In this document: piece after piece, positions 49,605 to 62,262 of the stretch
Numbering within the stretch: the stretch's first letter is position 1
How the letters are laid out: every line of letters starts with the position of its first letter
Assembly (NCBI RefSeq): GCF_040802235.1
Contig: NC_133164.1
Span: 115,586,302-115,650,301 of the forward strand
Reading direction: 5' to 3'
Source: Manis javanica
Taxonomy: Eukaryota > Chordata > Mammalia > Pholidota > Manidae
DNA length: 64,000 nucleotides
The notes under the pieces: model-generated
Database searches by the model: none
Told to the model about the DNA's origin: nothing
Seen by the model: only the letters and a program-made list of their open reading frames with translations
Position numbers and translations under genes: made by a program

Positions 49605-49814
49605 ATGAAGTTGGGCAAAGTGGAGTTCTGCCATTTCCTGCAGCTGATAGCTCTTTTCCTGTGTTTTTCTGGGATGAGTCAAGCAGAACTCTCAAGATCC
49701 AGATCGAAGCCCTACTTCCAATCAGGGAGGTCCCGGACCAAGCGCAGCTGGGTGTGGAATCAGTTCTTTGTGCTGGAGGAGTACATGGGTTCAGACCCTC
49801 TCTATGTAGGAAAG
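49605..49814 (+). CDS. CDH7: Cadherin-7 precursor, first coding exon (residues 1-70)
   Basis: Partial coding sequence of a type II classical cadherin, a single-pass calcium-dependent homophilic adhesion receptor that binds catenins inside the cell and is best known from developing nervous system and neural crest. Visible parts: signal peptide about 1-27 (hydrophobic '[13 protein letters not shown]', likely cut after SQA); a very short prodomain; a furin site RTKR at 44-47; then the mature N-terminus SWVW. Its Trp49 and Trp51 are W2 and W4 of the type II strand-swap interface. '[19 protein letters not shown]' begins EC1. The sequence agrees with cadherin-7 as I know it rather than with its close paralogues. 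The exon stops after Lys70 in phase 0 at AAG|gtaggg (49814/49815), the expected boundary. About 715 further residues lie beyond this window. The start has A at -3 and A at +4, with an upstream in-frame stop. No damage is seen. Confidence 0.97.
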
Positions 49815-52454
49815 GTAGGGCTTTTGGCCTTTTTGAAGTTGATGAATGATTATCATGAATGTCTGTGATTGGATGGAGCATTCCTATGTTTGCTTCCGGG
49901 ATGGAAAACAAACTGTTTCTCCCCGAAATGGTTTATGAAGGTTTTGGCGTTTAGCCACTCTGAAATTGCAGTCCAGGTATTATCCATACTGTGAGACCGT
50001 AACTCGGGGAGTGATGCTTTATTCCTGGAAAGAGATGAGGAGTCTGCAGATCCTGGCTTACCGTGGTTGTGGCACACTAGTTAAAGTGTTATTTCCAAAA
50101 TTACAACAGGGATATTCATTAATAAGTGAGGAGTAGTGGGTGCTTCTAGCCAGTTGACCTTTTTCAGCTTCTCTTTGGGGGGTACTGTGTAATTGATGCC
50201 TTTAGTCACCCTGTGCTTACATACCTCTTTCTGGTACTTGCAGTTTAAAAAGTACCAAGTGAAATTACTGAGCCAGTTGCCTCTGAATTAGGAGCAATTC
50301 AAACCCACTCTTCTCCATGGCATTCTTGTTTGTTGGATCATTTTTAAAATTTGCTTTTTAAGTTTTCCTTGTGGTTCAAAGTGAATATGAGCCAAGTCAG
50401 ATGTGACGTTAGCATGTGCCGTTTGCGGTCCATTTCTTTGGTGGCCAAGTGGTAGCCAAACTGAGGCTTTTTTCACAACTTTTGTCTGAATGTTTGGGCA
50501 GAGGATTTCCATTCGAGCACCTTCTGACCTGCCGGGCACTTCAGGAGAGCGTGGCCTTACCCCTACTATCCTCACATCATGTTCCCAGTCTCTGGGCTAC
50601 TGCAGGCTTGGTTATTTCCATAGTTATACACATTTCCTGAATTTCTCTGGTTGGTGTTTAGTGCTGGGGATAGTTTTCTAAGCAGTGGGCACTGGAAAGA
50701 AACCTATACATCTGCATTTCTACCCTTCCCTTGGTCAGTTTTATGCATCAGTTTATGAGAAAAGGAAGGCAGTTTTATGAGAAAATGAAGGACAGCAACC
50801 TGATGAATTTATGGGTGAATTTTCAGCTCTGAGTGACTGAGGAAGAATATTTGCTGTTTACTCCATGGGTTTTTGCTTCTTTTGAACACACATTGGTTAA
50901 CAGTGAACAGTCTATTTTGGTTGATGGGTATCTACATAAGTCAAGGTCATCTTTATTATATTTATTATTACTTTCCTTTAATGCCAGTATTTTAAAAATA
51001 CTGACTGATACTGTATTGCACACAGAGACACCTGAATAAATTAAAGGTTCAGAGGAAAGTGGATTGGGATGTTTTTTTAGCCCAGTCACAGTGTTTTTCT
51101 TCTCTAAGAAAGGATATGTGAGTATACAAGTGTTCGTGTGCATATATATTTTATTTAGAGCCATTCCATGTTTATCAATAGCACCACCATATAGTATGTT
51201 TAGTACATTTACTAAATCTCACAATCTTGTTTTCTTGTAAAGAAAGTAAGCAATAACCATTATGCAGTGTTATTGACTAAGAATCTTGCTTTTAATTTCA
51301 TTCATTTTTAGTGAACATTTAACTGTTCAGCCAAACTTTTTCAGTAGATGGGTCTATAATATTCAACTCATAAGGGATAAGTAGTTATTAGGTGAAATCA
51401 CATTGTGTGAATGTAAAATTTTCCTAAGGCAGCTAAAATATTCCCATTAATTTGGTTTTAAATCAATTGCTTGGGTGAGGTTGACATTTTGAAATAAACA
51501 TAATTTAAAATTTTAAGACGCACTTATTTTAAATTATAACTTTCACATAATCACTCAAAATGCTTGTATGGAAATAATCCCTGTAAGTCAATTTAAAATT
51601 ATGAAAATGCATGTCTCTAGGTTATTTAAATTACAAATGCACATGAAGCTACTGGGCGATGCTGTTGTTATTTTTCTTAGAGAAATTTTGTGGCTCCTTG
51701 ATTAGGTAACAAGAAATATTCCGTGCTTCCCTTTCAGTTAATCAGACACAATCACTTATGTGACAGGAAACGAGTTTGTGTTTAGCTCTTGCATGCTGTA
51801 TATTGGCAGTTCAGGATTGCTGTTCATGGTAAAAGGTTCAGGATGGAAATACATGTATTTAAAACAACCCCAAACCCCTTGATTGGCTAAAAGACAGAAA
51901 AAGGGCAGTAAAATACTTTGAGGTGGAGAGAGAATTTAAAGACAAAAAGAGATAAATGAAAAGCGGGAGGGAGCCATCTATATTTGCTTAAGAAAAAGTA
52001 GCAGAGAATTGGTGGACTTTAGATTATGTATATGAAAAGATGAAATGATTCTTTTCAAGTTGGTGGTCTGAAGAAACAGACTTGTAAGAATAACTTGTGA
52101 CCTCAGTACACTTTTGATCACTTCGTTATATAGAATATATATATTTTAGTTGAGGAGATAATGGCCATGAGCAGAAGTTTTTACAGAACAGAACAAAAAA
52201 TTATAGATGAAAATATGGAAGAATGGACAGGCAGAAAATCACGGGAAGAAGGAACCTTGTCATTATTTTTCACAGACACATATTTGACCTGTACTAATTA
52301 GATGACCACATTCTTGATCTTCCTCACAAAATCTAGCTATTTTGGTAATTTGGAAAATACAAATGCTCATCTTGATAAAATTAATAGCTTAATTTGATCG
52401 CATAATGGATAAGTACATATATATCGAATTGAGTTGTTTTATTGCTGAATCTTC

Positions 52455-52655
52455 CTATGCCTACTATGTGAGTGACTTTGGTTAAGTCGCCTAATATTAC
52501 TGAAGTTTAGCTTCCTTATCTCTAAAATGGGAGTAATATAAAATGAGAGTGATGATATCTACAATTCAATTCTCTTACTGAGAGTAAATGAGATAAAAAT
52601 ATTTGCAACACATGAAGTTCATATAAGCATTATATTCATCTACTTTGCTGCATAT
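52455..52655 (-). repeat. MIR SINE fragment
   Basis: Reverse-oriented MIR landmarks: 'gtgactttggttaagtcgcc' (52473), 'agcttccttatctctaaaat' (52509), 'gggagtaatat', 'gagtaaatgagataaaaata' (52581). These match the complement of the MIR core. Confidence 0.7.
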
Positions 52656-53280
52656 TAATTATGCATGAGCTGAGTTATGGATAATCTATTGTGTGTTGTG
52701 GTTAATGCTATATTTGAGACCCTTCAGATGAAAGCAGGCATTATTTTATGTACTAAGCAGTATTTAAACTGATTGCAATTAGTTAGAGGAATGGTTTGTG
52801 ATGGATATGCTTAGAAATACAGCTTATTTTTTATATATGTGTATGATTAGACTGGAAGAAATATGGTTAGTAGGTAGATGATTCTGTCCTTAAACACAGA
52901 GATTGCAAATGTCAGAGAAATCATGTCTATAATATTTTTTAGACCTTTGAATTTGGAGACCTTATTACTAATGGCTGGTGGCCAACAAGATCAGTTACAT
53001 GTACAGTAAATAAAATTTGGGCATTAAGTCACTGTGAATAATAAGGTCACAGGCTGGCCTGTGTAATTCACTGGGTTTGTTTAACATGGTAATTCAAGGT
53101 CAAAGTAGAACAGCCTACCGCAGGGGCCACGGGTGATTCTAGAGCCCTCCCAAGAGACCTGCAAGAGCACAGACTTATGGGCTGTGTTAGAATCTGACCT
53201 TTATCATTCGCATTCCATGATATTCTCATGATGGGAGCTGATAAACTGCTGAATCTAAATATATAGATTTAAGGAAGGAG

Positions 53281-53525
53281 TTCTTTTTTTGTTGAGGTGT
53301 AACTGACATATAGCATTCTCTTAGTTTCAGGTGCACAACTTAATGATTTGCTGTTTGTATGTATTGTACAATGAGCACCATGATAGGTAGTTAACATCTG
53401 TCACCACGCATAGTTATACATTTTTTTCTTGTGATGGGAACTTCTAAGATGTCTCTTGGCAACTTTCAAATGGGCAAGACAGTATTATTAGCTGTAGCTG
53501 CCATAATGCATGGAGTTCTGTTTTA
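53281..53525 (-). mobile_element. L1M-class LINE-1 3' end fragment
   Basis: Starts with a T-run ('cttttttttgttgaggtgta', about 53284). It continues 'ctgacatatagcattctctt', 'agtttcaggtgcacaactta' (53324), 'ttaacatctgtcaccacgca' (53391) and 'caactttcaaatgggcaaga', a familiar L1MA-type ending read in reverse. The T-run is its poly-A tail on the opposite strand. Confidence 0.75.
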
Positions 53526-55514
53526 AAGAATAACAGTGTGCCTTTCCCTAAGAGTATTACTTAATTATCACTGTGCCTGCTTTCTTGTCCATTTACAGGG
53601 AGAATGAAGTGCAGAATCGTTTCTTTCCCCCTGTGACTTTCTATCACCCTGAACTGGCCATTTGAAACACACAGGAAGTAGCGGTTTCCGGTCGCTTCAA
53701 GGCACACACAGCACTTGGCTAGTCTAGTCCTTTTCTCACCTTGGCAGTTCTCACTTAACATCCCCTAATCATCTGACAAAAAAATTCGTCTACAAAACCA
53801 CCCAGCCTGTGTCCCAGGTATTAAGTGTCTTTTATCTCTCCTCCCGTAAGGGGCTGCAGCCGGTTGCTGCGCTCCAGGCCATTACTTTCACTGAATCATG
53901 TGCTTTACGCTCTTCCACCGTCTGCTTCTCTAGCTCTTAACATCATTCTTGCCTTTTCTGCTACTCCCCTTTCTTCCCTACTCATTCAGGGAGAATTTAT
54001 ACCTCTTGGCCAAGTTGAAATAAAATACATAGAAATGCAGTGCAGGATTCGCTCTGCTTTAAATTTCAGCTTGCTAGAAAGTGTTGGTGAGCATTTTCGA
54101 TGCATTTAATTACACCTTAGCAGTATCTCTCACCAAGAGAGTCTCTGCCTCCTGATAACTAAAGTATGTTCACTGCTCCAGAAAAGATCTTTTCATCTTG
54201 AGAATAGGTTGTGTTAAAAATTGAGTTAAAATTTAAATTTCTTAATTGGAAAACTTAGACACACAAAAGAAAATATGGTGAATCCCAAATATTAATTACT
54301 TAGGGAAGAGCCTACTCATTGTGGTAAAATTTACATTTTATAGACTTTGGAGGAAAAAAACTGTAGAAGTTTTCTCTAAATACATAGATTGCTTAAAGTT
54401 GGCTCCAATCTTAGAAGAAAGCAAATAGAGTTTGTTTTTCCTGTATATATGGAAGAAAACCCATTTTCATAATATCTTTATAAGCAGAGTGAATTGTGAA
54501 GACCCTTGTTCTTATCTTCTTGTTAACTTGCTCTTGAAAATGCGGAACCCCTGGTGGCTTCAAAAAGAATTTAGACATGAATCAGCTCTGTGGGATGCAA
54601 ATAAGTTCAGATTTCTCAAAATACATTTTGGCAGTTATTTTTGGTTCCTTATAATACTCAGAATAACTATAAATTATCAAATGCATTTTCTCCACATAAA
54701 ATCAACAATTCAAAGTCTTTGCTTCCTTTAAACCATAATTAAAATGAAAAGGTCAGATTTTGCCACTAAAATGCCAAAACCTACCATTAATTCAGTTTAA
54801 TATGGCTCATTTTCTTTTCAAAGTTATCTTAGGGTAGAAATGAAGGTTGTAATTACCAAAGGCGCTATCAGGTAGGACTACACAGCTAAAAGTTGTAGGA
54901 GAGGGAGCTTATAGTTGTGAACCTAATTATAGCTAAACCAGATAATCTAGATTTCCTGTAAAATTTCTGATTATCTGTGTTGATCAAAATCATTTAAAAA
55001 AAGCTGTCTTCTTTAATGCATGTCTGTGTTTATACACATTTGGTGATGGAAGAAACAAAAATTTTAAAAAATCAGTCTATTCCAGTTGTGTTTTTGCATA
55101 GTTACTGATGTTGTGTTTTGAAGTGCAAAAGACAGGAGATAAACTAAGATGATGATAGTGGGCCTTTCTCTAGTCTATTTGACAAGCTCTATATGCAATA
55201 CTCACTGATACAGAGTCACAGAATCTGCAGCAGTTTCTGTAATTCTCCGTGATAAATAACAGCATTAGATAAATAGCAGGACCATCACCGAACCTTTGCT
55301 GGTTTAAGTGCATACAGATAAGTTCTATATTGGGAGAAATTTCATCCCGATCATTTTGCTGATTTGTATTGATTACCTGTCATAGTGATTATGATCATTG
55401 GAGAGAAAGAGTGAGTTGTACAAACATGCTTGATGTTTCATCCCCCGAATTTTCTTTGCTAAGAAAATTAACAGTGTTTAGCTGTCCTGTGTTCTTTTCC
55501 TGCCTTCTTCCCTG

Positions 55515-55705
55515 TCTTGTTTCTTCTTCAGATACTTATGCAGGACCTACTCTGTGATTGGTGTTGTGCTAGGTAAGAGAGTTAAAAAAAAAAAAAAAAA
55601 AAAACTCTTCTCCATAAAATTCACAGTCTGGATGATAAGCCAGGCAGGTAACCAGATGGCAGTGGCAAGCAGTAAATTCTCCAGCTAGAGGAACTAATTC
55701 ATGGA
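55515..55705 (+). repeat. L2/MIR-type fragment interrupted by an A21 tract
   Basis: 'tgcaggacctactctgtgat' and 'tggtgttgtgctaggtaaga' (about 55539-55578) match the 'gcacctactatgtgccaggcactgtgctaggtgc' phrase. After 21 consecutive A (55584-55604), 'aaaattcacagtctggatga' resembles the next L2 phrase 'gagcttacagtctagtggg'. The pure A run looks like a later insertion or expansion. Confidence 0.5.
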
Positions 55706-55989
55706 TCTGTGAGCAAATGCTTGCATGAGGCTACTTGGCATCCCTCTGTGATTTCATAATCCTTTTGTACACTCCTCAAAGCAAAGCATAAATAAATAAA
55801 TAAAATAATTATCTTCTTAGAAAGTAGGACAGAGTCTCTTCTGAAACTATATTTGGGAAAGCTTTGTATAGCAGATCAGCAAGCAAAAACCCTAGGTCAT
55901 CCTGACAAGTTTCTTGTTATCTTGAGCAACACTCTGAAACATAATAAATTCCTATCCTCTTGTGAAATGGAGATTGAAAAAAAGTAGAG

Positions 55990-56800
55990 TGTTAAGACTT
56001 TTTATTTTGAAGTAATTTCAGACCTGCAAATAAGTTGCTACGTACTATTCTGGAACCCAGCTTCTCCAAATGTTAGTGTCTTACACGAGTAAACCTATTA
56101 TTTACACCAGGAAATTATCATGGGTATAATATTGTTTACTGATCAGGTCGTGTTCAAGTTGTTCCATCTGTTACAGGGCAGCAGTTTCTCTGGGAGGAGC
56201 CGCCCAGAGCCGCATCTTGCATTTGTCCTGTTGCCGTAGTAGTCTTTCCACTCTGGGATAATTCTTCAGTCTTTTATTGTCACTGTTGGACAGGAGTTTG
56301 GGGGCATAGCTCATAGTCTGGGTTAGTCTCATGTTTCTTCTGAATGTAGCCTTTTCAGGTGATACAGTTTGGGCAGAAAACCCAGGGGCGTTGCTGTGCC
56401 CTTCTCGCTGCATGTGGTCTGGAAGTACCGGACATTGATAGGATTAGTTCTTAACAATGTTGACCTTGATCACTTGGTTAATGTGGCATCTGACAGGCTC
56501 TTCCACTGAAAAAACATCTGAAAGTCTAGAAATCTTGAGGTCTAAGGTTAGAAATCTTGTTACTGTGGGTTGGAATATGCCCCCACTGATTTGAGGGGGA
56601 TGTGTTAGATGACTCATTGTAAGTTCACTGTCCGTTGTTAGGCTGGGGGAGTGGGTTCATCTGAAACATGGGTCAGTTTAAATCTATCATACTGTCAGGT
56701 AATGTCCATAATTGTATGTAGTGATTGATCTTGTTTCTCAAAAGTCCTTCAGTTGAGAATGCCTCAGGGAAATTGATTTTCTTCCTTCTGATCCATGCCA
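55990..56800 (-). mobile_element. Old L1M-class LINE-1 fragment
   Basis: 'tttttattttgaagtaattt' with 'cagacctgcaaataagttgc' (about 55999-56038), 'ccagcttctccaaatgttag', 'ttgcatttgtcctgttgccg' (56217), 'gggcgttgctgtgcccttct' (about 56386) and 'ttgaccttgatcacttggtt' (56460) follow, in order, a well-known old L1 3' region in reverse orientation. It is heavily diverged with no coding frame. Confidence 0.65.
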
Positions 56801-58110
56801 TCATGTTCGCTATCATCCAGGTTCCAAGAAGACGCCTTCTGATCTAGTGCTCTCTCCCCTATTGCTTACAGAATATAAGGAACTATAAACCTAAGGTGTG
56901 CCACAAATTTTTAACTCTCATTATTATAAATAAAACATTGTTTTGAAAAAGAATAGGTACTTAGAGTTGACTGAGGTTAAAGAAATAGCTCAAGAAAATG
57001 CAATCTAGTGTCTTACATTTTAATACTCACGAGAGGTGAAATATAAACAATGAATAGAATTACATTTAGTATTTGAAGAAATTTAGTAGTGACAGTGCCT
57101 CCTAGTGACTGTTTTTAGAGCCTATAAAATTTCTGTCTCGTAGTCAAACTGATTATATCTTCCGAAAAGCCTTGTGAGTTGGAAAGTAAGTGTTCTTATT
57201 TTAGAGATGAGGTAATAGATACATTCAGACTGAGAAATACATAGATTGAGAAAACAATCCTTAGAGCTATAATTTAGAAGAGTTAGAAAGCAAATCTAGA
57301 TGTTTATATCAATTCTAGGAAGTAAATTTCTGGAAAAATGTTAGGATGTTTTATGTCTCTGAAGATGTTTGTTTTCCTGCAAAGTATCAGGTTTAGTTGT
57401 GTTATTGTCAAGCCCTTTTAACATATGTTTTTGAAATCTTTACCTTTAAAATGGCATGTATTCAATAGAGAACAGATGCATTTATAGGACTCTCAAATCA
57501 TCACATACTGTCTTCTAAAATTTAACAAATCTTGAATGTAGTTAGGATAATAAGTAATGGTAATAATGGAGAGATTAAAATGTTAGCCAGGACACAGAAA
57601 TATTAGAAATGAATCCTAGAACAGAAATTTTCAGGATTGAGTGTGCAAAAAGAACAAATTATTGGGAGTCTGGAAAGAACAGATTTAGGAGTTTTATTCA
57701 ATTTTTAAAAATCTAATCCTTCAAAAATTCTAGTCTTTGGTGTGTGAACAATACACTTAAGCAATTTTTAACTGATAGAAGCACACTTTGTACAAATGGG
57801 AATACCATTATCCCATCCCAGAAAGGGTTATAAAAAAGATCAAGGTGCATTTGTAACTAATTGGCCTACACTGTAATGCAGAATTCCATTGAGCTTATGC
57901 ATGAAACATCCATTAGGTTTCCCTGGGCCAAGATAGGCTCAAAAGTAGGCTTGGCTTACTTTTGTACCCCATGGTTTAACATTTCAGTAAGAGGGAAGAT
58001 GTGAATACATGCCAGCAAATAACAGCTAGAGAATAGGAAATAGCCAGGAAAATAATCATGTTTGCTTCAACCAACCTTATGTCTTCTCAGGCCAAACCTG
58101 GGAATTATCA

Positions 58111-58111
<1 letters not shown>

Positions 58112-58141
<30 letters not shown>
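58112..58141. repeat. (CA)15 microsatellite
   Basis: Thirty bases of uninterrupted CA dinucleotide. Expected to be polymorphic in repeat number. Confidence 0.95.
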
Positions 58142-58145
<4 letters not shown>

Positions 58146-58784
58146 AGCCCAGAAGTAATCAGGGAAAAAACCCAAGCAGTATAGTGACTGACTGTCTACA
58201 TTTCAAGTTAAGTTAGAATCCTTATCTTCTCAAAGATAAATGCGGAAGAGTAATTTCTCAAGATGGGGCTGTGTTACAGGAATGGTAATTACAAGAACCA
58301 AAATGATTAACATCATTTCAGCAAGTTTTGTGTGTAAACAGTGTGCAATTATCTGATAAGAATGCTTCCCCTAGAATATTTACTTATCTTCGTAGTTAAA
58401 ATGCTGACATGTTTTAAGGTATTTAACTGAAAACACACAATCAAGATTTGGACAACACATACATAATGCTCAACAGATGTGAGTTTGAAAGATATGTGAT
58501 GATCACTAGTGAAATTAGTCAAACTATGCTTAAATTAGGTTTTTCTTATTTGTGAGTCATTTAAGGGTCCACATTGGAGCAGAATATGTGTGGAGAGTAA
58601 AAGATTACACATTCTACACTTGGTTTCTTTGAAATGAAGAGAAAGAAAAGTCGGCATTTTTTTATATCATATCTGAGAAAGTGTTCTGTATCTCACACCT
58701 ACTGTATCCCTGACAGATACATTTACAGGGATTGCAAATCATTACATACTAGTAAGTAAAATGTAACAAATCTTGTTTATATGA

Positions 58785-58875
58785 TTTATACTATATACAT
58801 TCATACATATACACAAATGTGTATAAATGTGTGTATACATATACACATATGTATATACAAATATACACAAATACA
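58785..58875. repeat. TA/TG/CA compound simple repeat
   Basis: Imperfect alternating tract of 'tatacat', 'gtgtat' and 'acacat' units. No other structure seen. Confidence 0.75.
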
Positions 58876-60117
58876 GTTATAAAAGTTTTCAACTGAATCA
58901 TAACAGCTGAATTTAGGTGGCTAATTTTGCTTAATCAGCAGAAGGAAATAGTGGTGAGCTCTCGACAGCTGGGATTCAGTGTAATTGTATCTAAGAAAAG
59001 TGAAGCTAACGACAGTAAAAAATGATTACTAAAGAAACAGAAGGGAAATATCACAAGGTGAAGGCACCTAGAGCATACTGGTAATGCTCAAGTCATACAC
59101 AGAGTGTATAAGGAAGCAGAGAGCCATGTCTAAAAGGAACCTGAACTGTGGAGCCCATATACAACCATGGAAAAGTGCTTTTGCAAAGATTATGATTGAA
59201 AGATGGGATATTATGAAGTTTGACATTGAAATTGAAAATACAAGCTTCATCACAAAAGCTAAGCTATCTTTTTGGTTGATCACTATTACACCTGCAAATA
59301 AGACTTTTACCTGTGCCACGACAGCTGTGTGCAGTGACTTTGGGAGACCTAAAACAAGGTTCTTTTTGCCATCGATTAGATCATTTTTTTGGAAACGTGA
59401 GCACAATTGGTGATGGAAAATATATATACAAATGTGTAAGGACTTAGGGTTAGGGTCAAGGAGGGAAGTGTATGCTGTTTCAGATCCAATTAAGATTTCA
59501 CCATGGAATTGATAATCAAAAACATAGAGAACTAATATTCATATGATTAATATTTTATAATGTGTCTCCTTCAGTCCTAATCTTCATCTGTGGCTTCTGA
59601 CTAATGTTTAAGTTTGATTTTTCTGTAAACTCTGGGCACACTGACATACTGATAAAGTTTAGTTCTTCATAGTACTTAATTTTTAACTTTTAACCCAGAA
59701 CTAAGGAATGTGTGGGAGAAAAAGGAGCTTCAAGGAGGAAGGAGCTTAAGCCTCATCAGGGGCTTCAACAGGCCTTTAGCAGCTCTTTTTATTATTGTCC
59801 CCAACAATTACCTCTCTAGGAATTGAACAACAAAAAATTTTTCCTAATTATGCTCATGGGATACACGTTATCACATGTAAAGGTTTAAAAAAAATAATGT
59901 GTTCTTAACATTGACATCTAAATATATTAGGATCAAATATTTCCATCAAAAAGAAAAATAGCATTCTTATTTTTACTTATTTTTTTCATATTAGAGCAGT
60001 GCTTGGGGTTTTAAACTCATTACTAGGGCCTTATTCCTGAACTCAGGAATTCTTTGTACAGTACCCCTGGAGGCAGCTCCGCTCTGTATCTTCATCCGGC
60101 GGTAACCGTGGTGGACA

Positions 60118-60235
60118 CATTTTGGAGTCGAGCGAGCTGGTTTGAGTCCTGGCCCCACCACTTACCCATGGTGTGACTTACAGCAAACAAGTTATTTTCT
60201 CAGTTCATTCAATGTGTCCTACAAGTTTTAGGACA
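60118..60235 (-). repeat. MIR SINE fragment
   Basis: 'ctggtttgagtcctggcccc' then 'accacttacc' and 'atggtgtgacttacagcaaa' (about 60138-60187) match the complement of MIR ('ctgggttcgaatcccggctctgccacttactagctgtgtgaccttgggcaag'). Confidence 0.65.
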
Positions 60236-61067
60236 ATGTTTATTTTTAGGAAATTGAATTACATTTAACTTCAAGTGTTTGAAGGCAGCTATTTTATGCT
60301 CCCTCCCCCCCCCATTTAAAATGAATGCTTGAAAAGACTAAATACTCATCATCTCAAGTATTTTGTTTATCCCATGATTCTCAGGACTGTCCTCATATTT
60401 AGCTGTGCTTGTTTTTCAATGTGCTGAAATACAATCAGGATTAAACCCCAGTAATTTATAACTGATATAGTCAGTTCAAAAGAGAATTCAAGGTTTTTAT
60501 TTCCTTTGATATGGATTCTGTCAGTGACCCAAGCTTCTTTGCCTTACCATTGTTACTAGCAGCATTATTATCGTCCTATCTTGAGGAAAACAATGTAAGA
60601 AAAAATTAGGGTTTGAAACTAAATATATGTGATCATAAAATAACTAGTGAATATGCTAAAAGGAATATTCTTTGGTAAAAGTGAATATTAACCAGAAAGC
60701 CAAAATTGAGCTCTCCAAATACTGTTTTTCTCAGAAAATTGTTAATGAGGAGCCAGTTTCCATAGCCCACTCTGGAAACTTCTGGAAACTTCCAGCACAG
60801 ACTGCACTATTTGCTTCTTCTTACCCTTCGCTTCAGGTCTCTCAGCATTCTCCTTTGGTTTTATAAGTAAAAATAGCTGTTTTCATAAACTGCACACTCT
60901 CTTCTCCAGGCAGAGAGACAGCCTATTGCTGTGGGGCCAGGATGCATTTTCTGCATGTTAAGGATTCTGATGTATCCAGGTGAGCATGATTTCCCCAAGG
61001 CTGCTACTGGGAGAGTCTAAAGCTACTGCCTTTTCTCAGACCATTTCCAGGGTACAGTCTAGTCTAC

Positions 61068-61185
61068 TGGAAAGATCTGGGGCCTGGGAGACAGGCCTGA
61101 ATTTGAATGATAGCCACCCACCATGGTGACCCAGGATCTTGAACTCTATCATCCCTGTATTTCCTGTGACAGCCTTGCCCCTGTT
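61068..61185 (-). repeat. Probable MIR SINE fragment
   Basis: 'gggagacaggcctgaatttg' (61087) with the following 'aatgatagccacccacc' and 'gtgacccaggatcttgaact' follows the reverse MIR order weakly. It overlaps a chance open frame (61123-61410). Confidence 0.4.
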
Positions 61186-61769
61186 TTAAAACCTGCCATA
61201 AAACCAGCAGAAGGAAACAGAGAAAAGAGGTGGGGGGAAGGAGGTTACTTTGGAGCTGTCTTGAATGTTCAGTGCAACAGATGGCAAGATTTCAGTTGGT
61301 TTTCTGATAAGAAACATGTAGAAAATAAAAGGAAATGGGGATTAGAAACCCCAAGTAAGGGCTTTAGAAAAGTAAGGTGGAAACTTTTCGTTCTGTGTGG
61401 TTTCTCCTAGGGAATTGGGAATTATTTGGCTACTTGCGTGTCACACGGTCTTCTTTGGATGTTACCTGATACAAATGATAAGGAATTGACGGATTTGGGC
61501 AGTGCATTGAATGGAAGTTTAGCCTCATTATTAAATCCCAACTCAGGTTCATAAATTGGGAGATTACAAGATACTATATGTAAGGTACTTCATGTTTGAA
61601 TATACAGAGCATTCTTAAAGGGTCAGCTGTTATTACTAATAGGAGGAATACATATTTTTACTCTGCAGTTGAGACTCTCTGCGTTAGACCCAAGTCAGGC
61701 ATTTTCTTTGTAACGTGTGTTTTTCAAACTACTTATAGTCTAAGGAGAAAACAAGAAAAACCCAAGCAA

Positions 61770-61975
61770 GACTGATCACATGGCACACTTCATGACCATA
61801 AACAAGTCCTTTAAATGACCTCTCCTCATTTCTTTAATCTATCACACAGAAGCAGTGAAGCCACGTCTCCCTACATCATGAAGTTGGGGTCAGAACCTCC
61901 AAAAGACTCTATCTGTTAAAGTACCTTGTGATATATGAAGTTCTAAACCCTAAATAAAAGTTATTTTTGATGGGA
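61770..61975 (-). repeat. Probable MIR SINE fragment
   Basis: 'gaccataaacaagtccttta' (61793) followed by 'aatgacctctcctcatttct' and 'ttaatctatcacacagaagc' resembles reverse MIR ('gaccttgggcaagtcacttaacctctctg...cctcatctgtaaaatggg'). Diverged. Confidence 0.4.
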
Positions 61976-62227
61976 AGAGAGCAGTTACTAATTGTATTAT
62001 AAAATAACTAGAGTACGTACAGAATTTGCAGCATATTTTTTTTTTGGTTATTATTGATGAGTAATTCTTGGACAATTCTTTTTGTAATTATTGATGAGTA
62101 ATACTTTGATATATACCCTAAAAATGCTTCCATGATTTGGCTACTGCTTTCAAAGCCATATATTCAGAATCAAATCATATTTAAAAAATTACATAGGACA
62201 GCTTTTCAAACCACACATTTGCAGAAA

Positions 62228-62262
62228 GGGCAAGACACACACACATACACACACACATGCAG
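62228..62262. repeat. CA-rich microsatellite between short direct repeats
   Basis: An interrupted CA tract (about 62235-62258) is bracketed by the words 'gcagaaagg' at about 62221 and 62260. This suggests a small slippage or duplication event. Confidence 0.7.

Noticed and set aside
59068..59413. Opposed 109- and 112-codon open frames as a possible intronic gene or retrocopy
   Set aside because: Neither translation resembles a known protein, there is no poly-A tail or target duplication, and mirrored open frames commonly occur together by chance.
59435..59465. Telomere-like 'ttagggttaggg'
   Set aside because: Only about two units occur, without flanking degenerate copies, which is expected by chance and not an interstitial telomere array.
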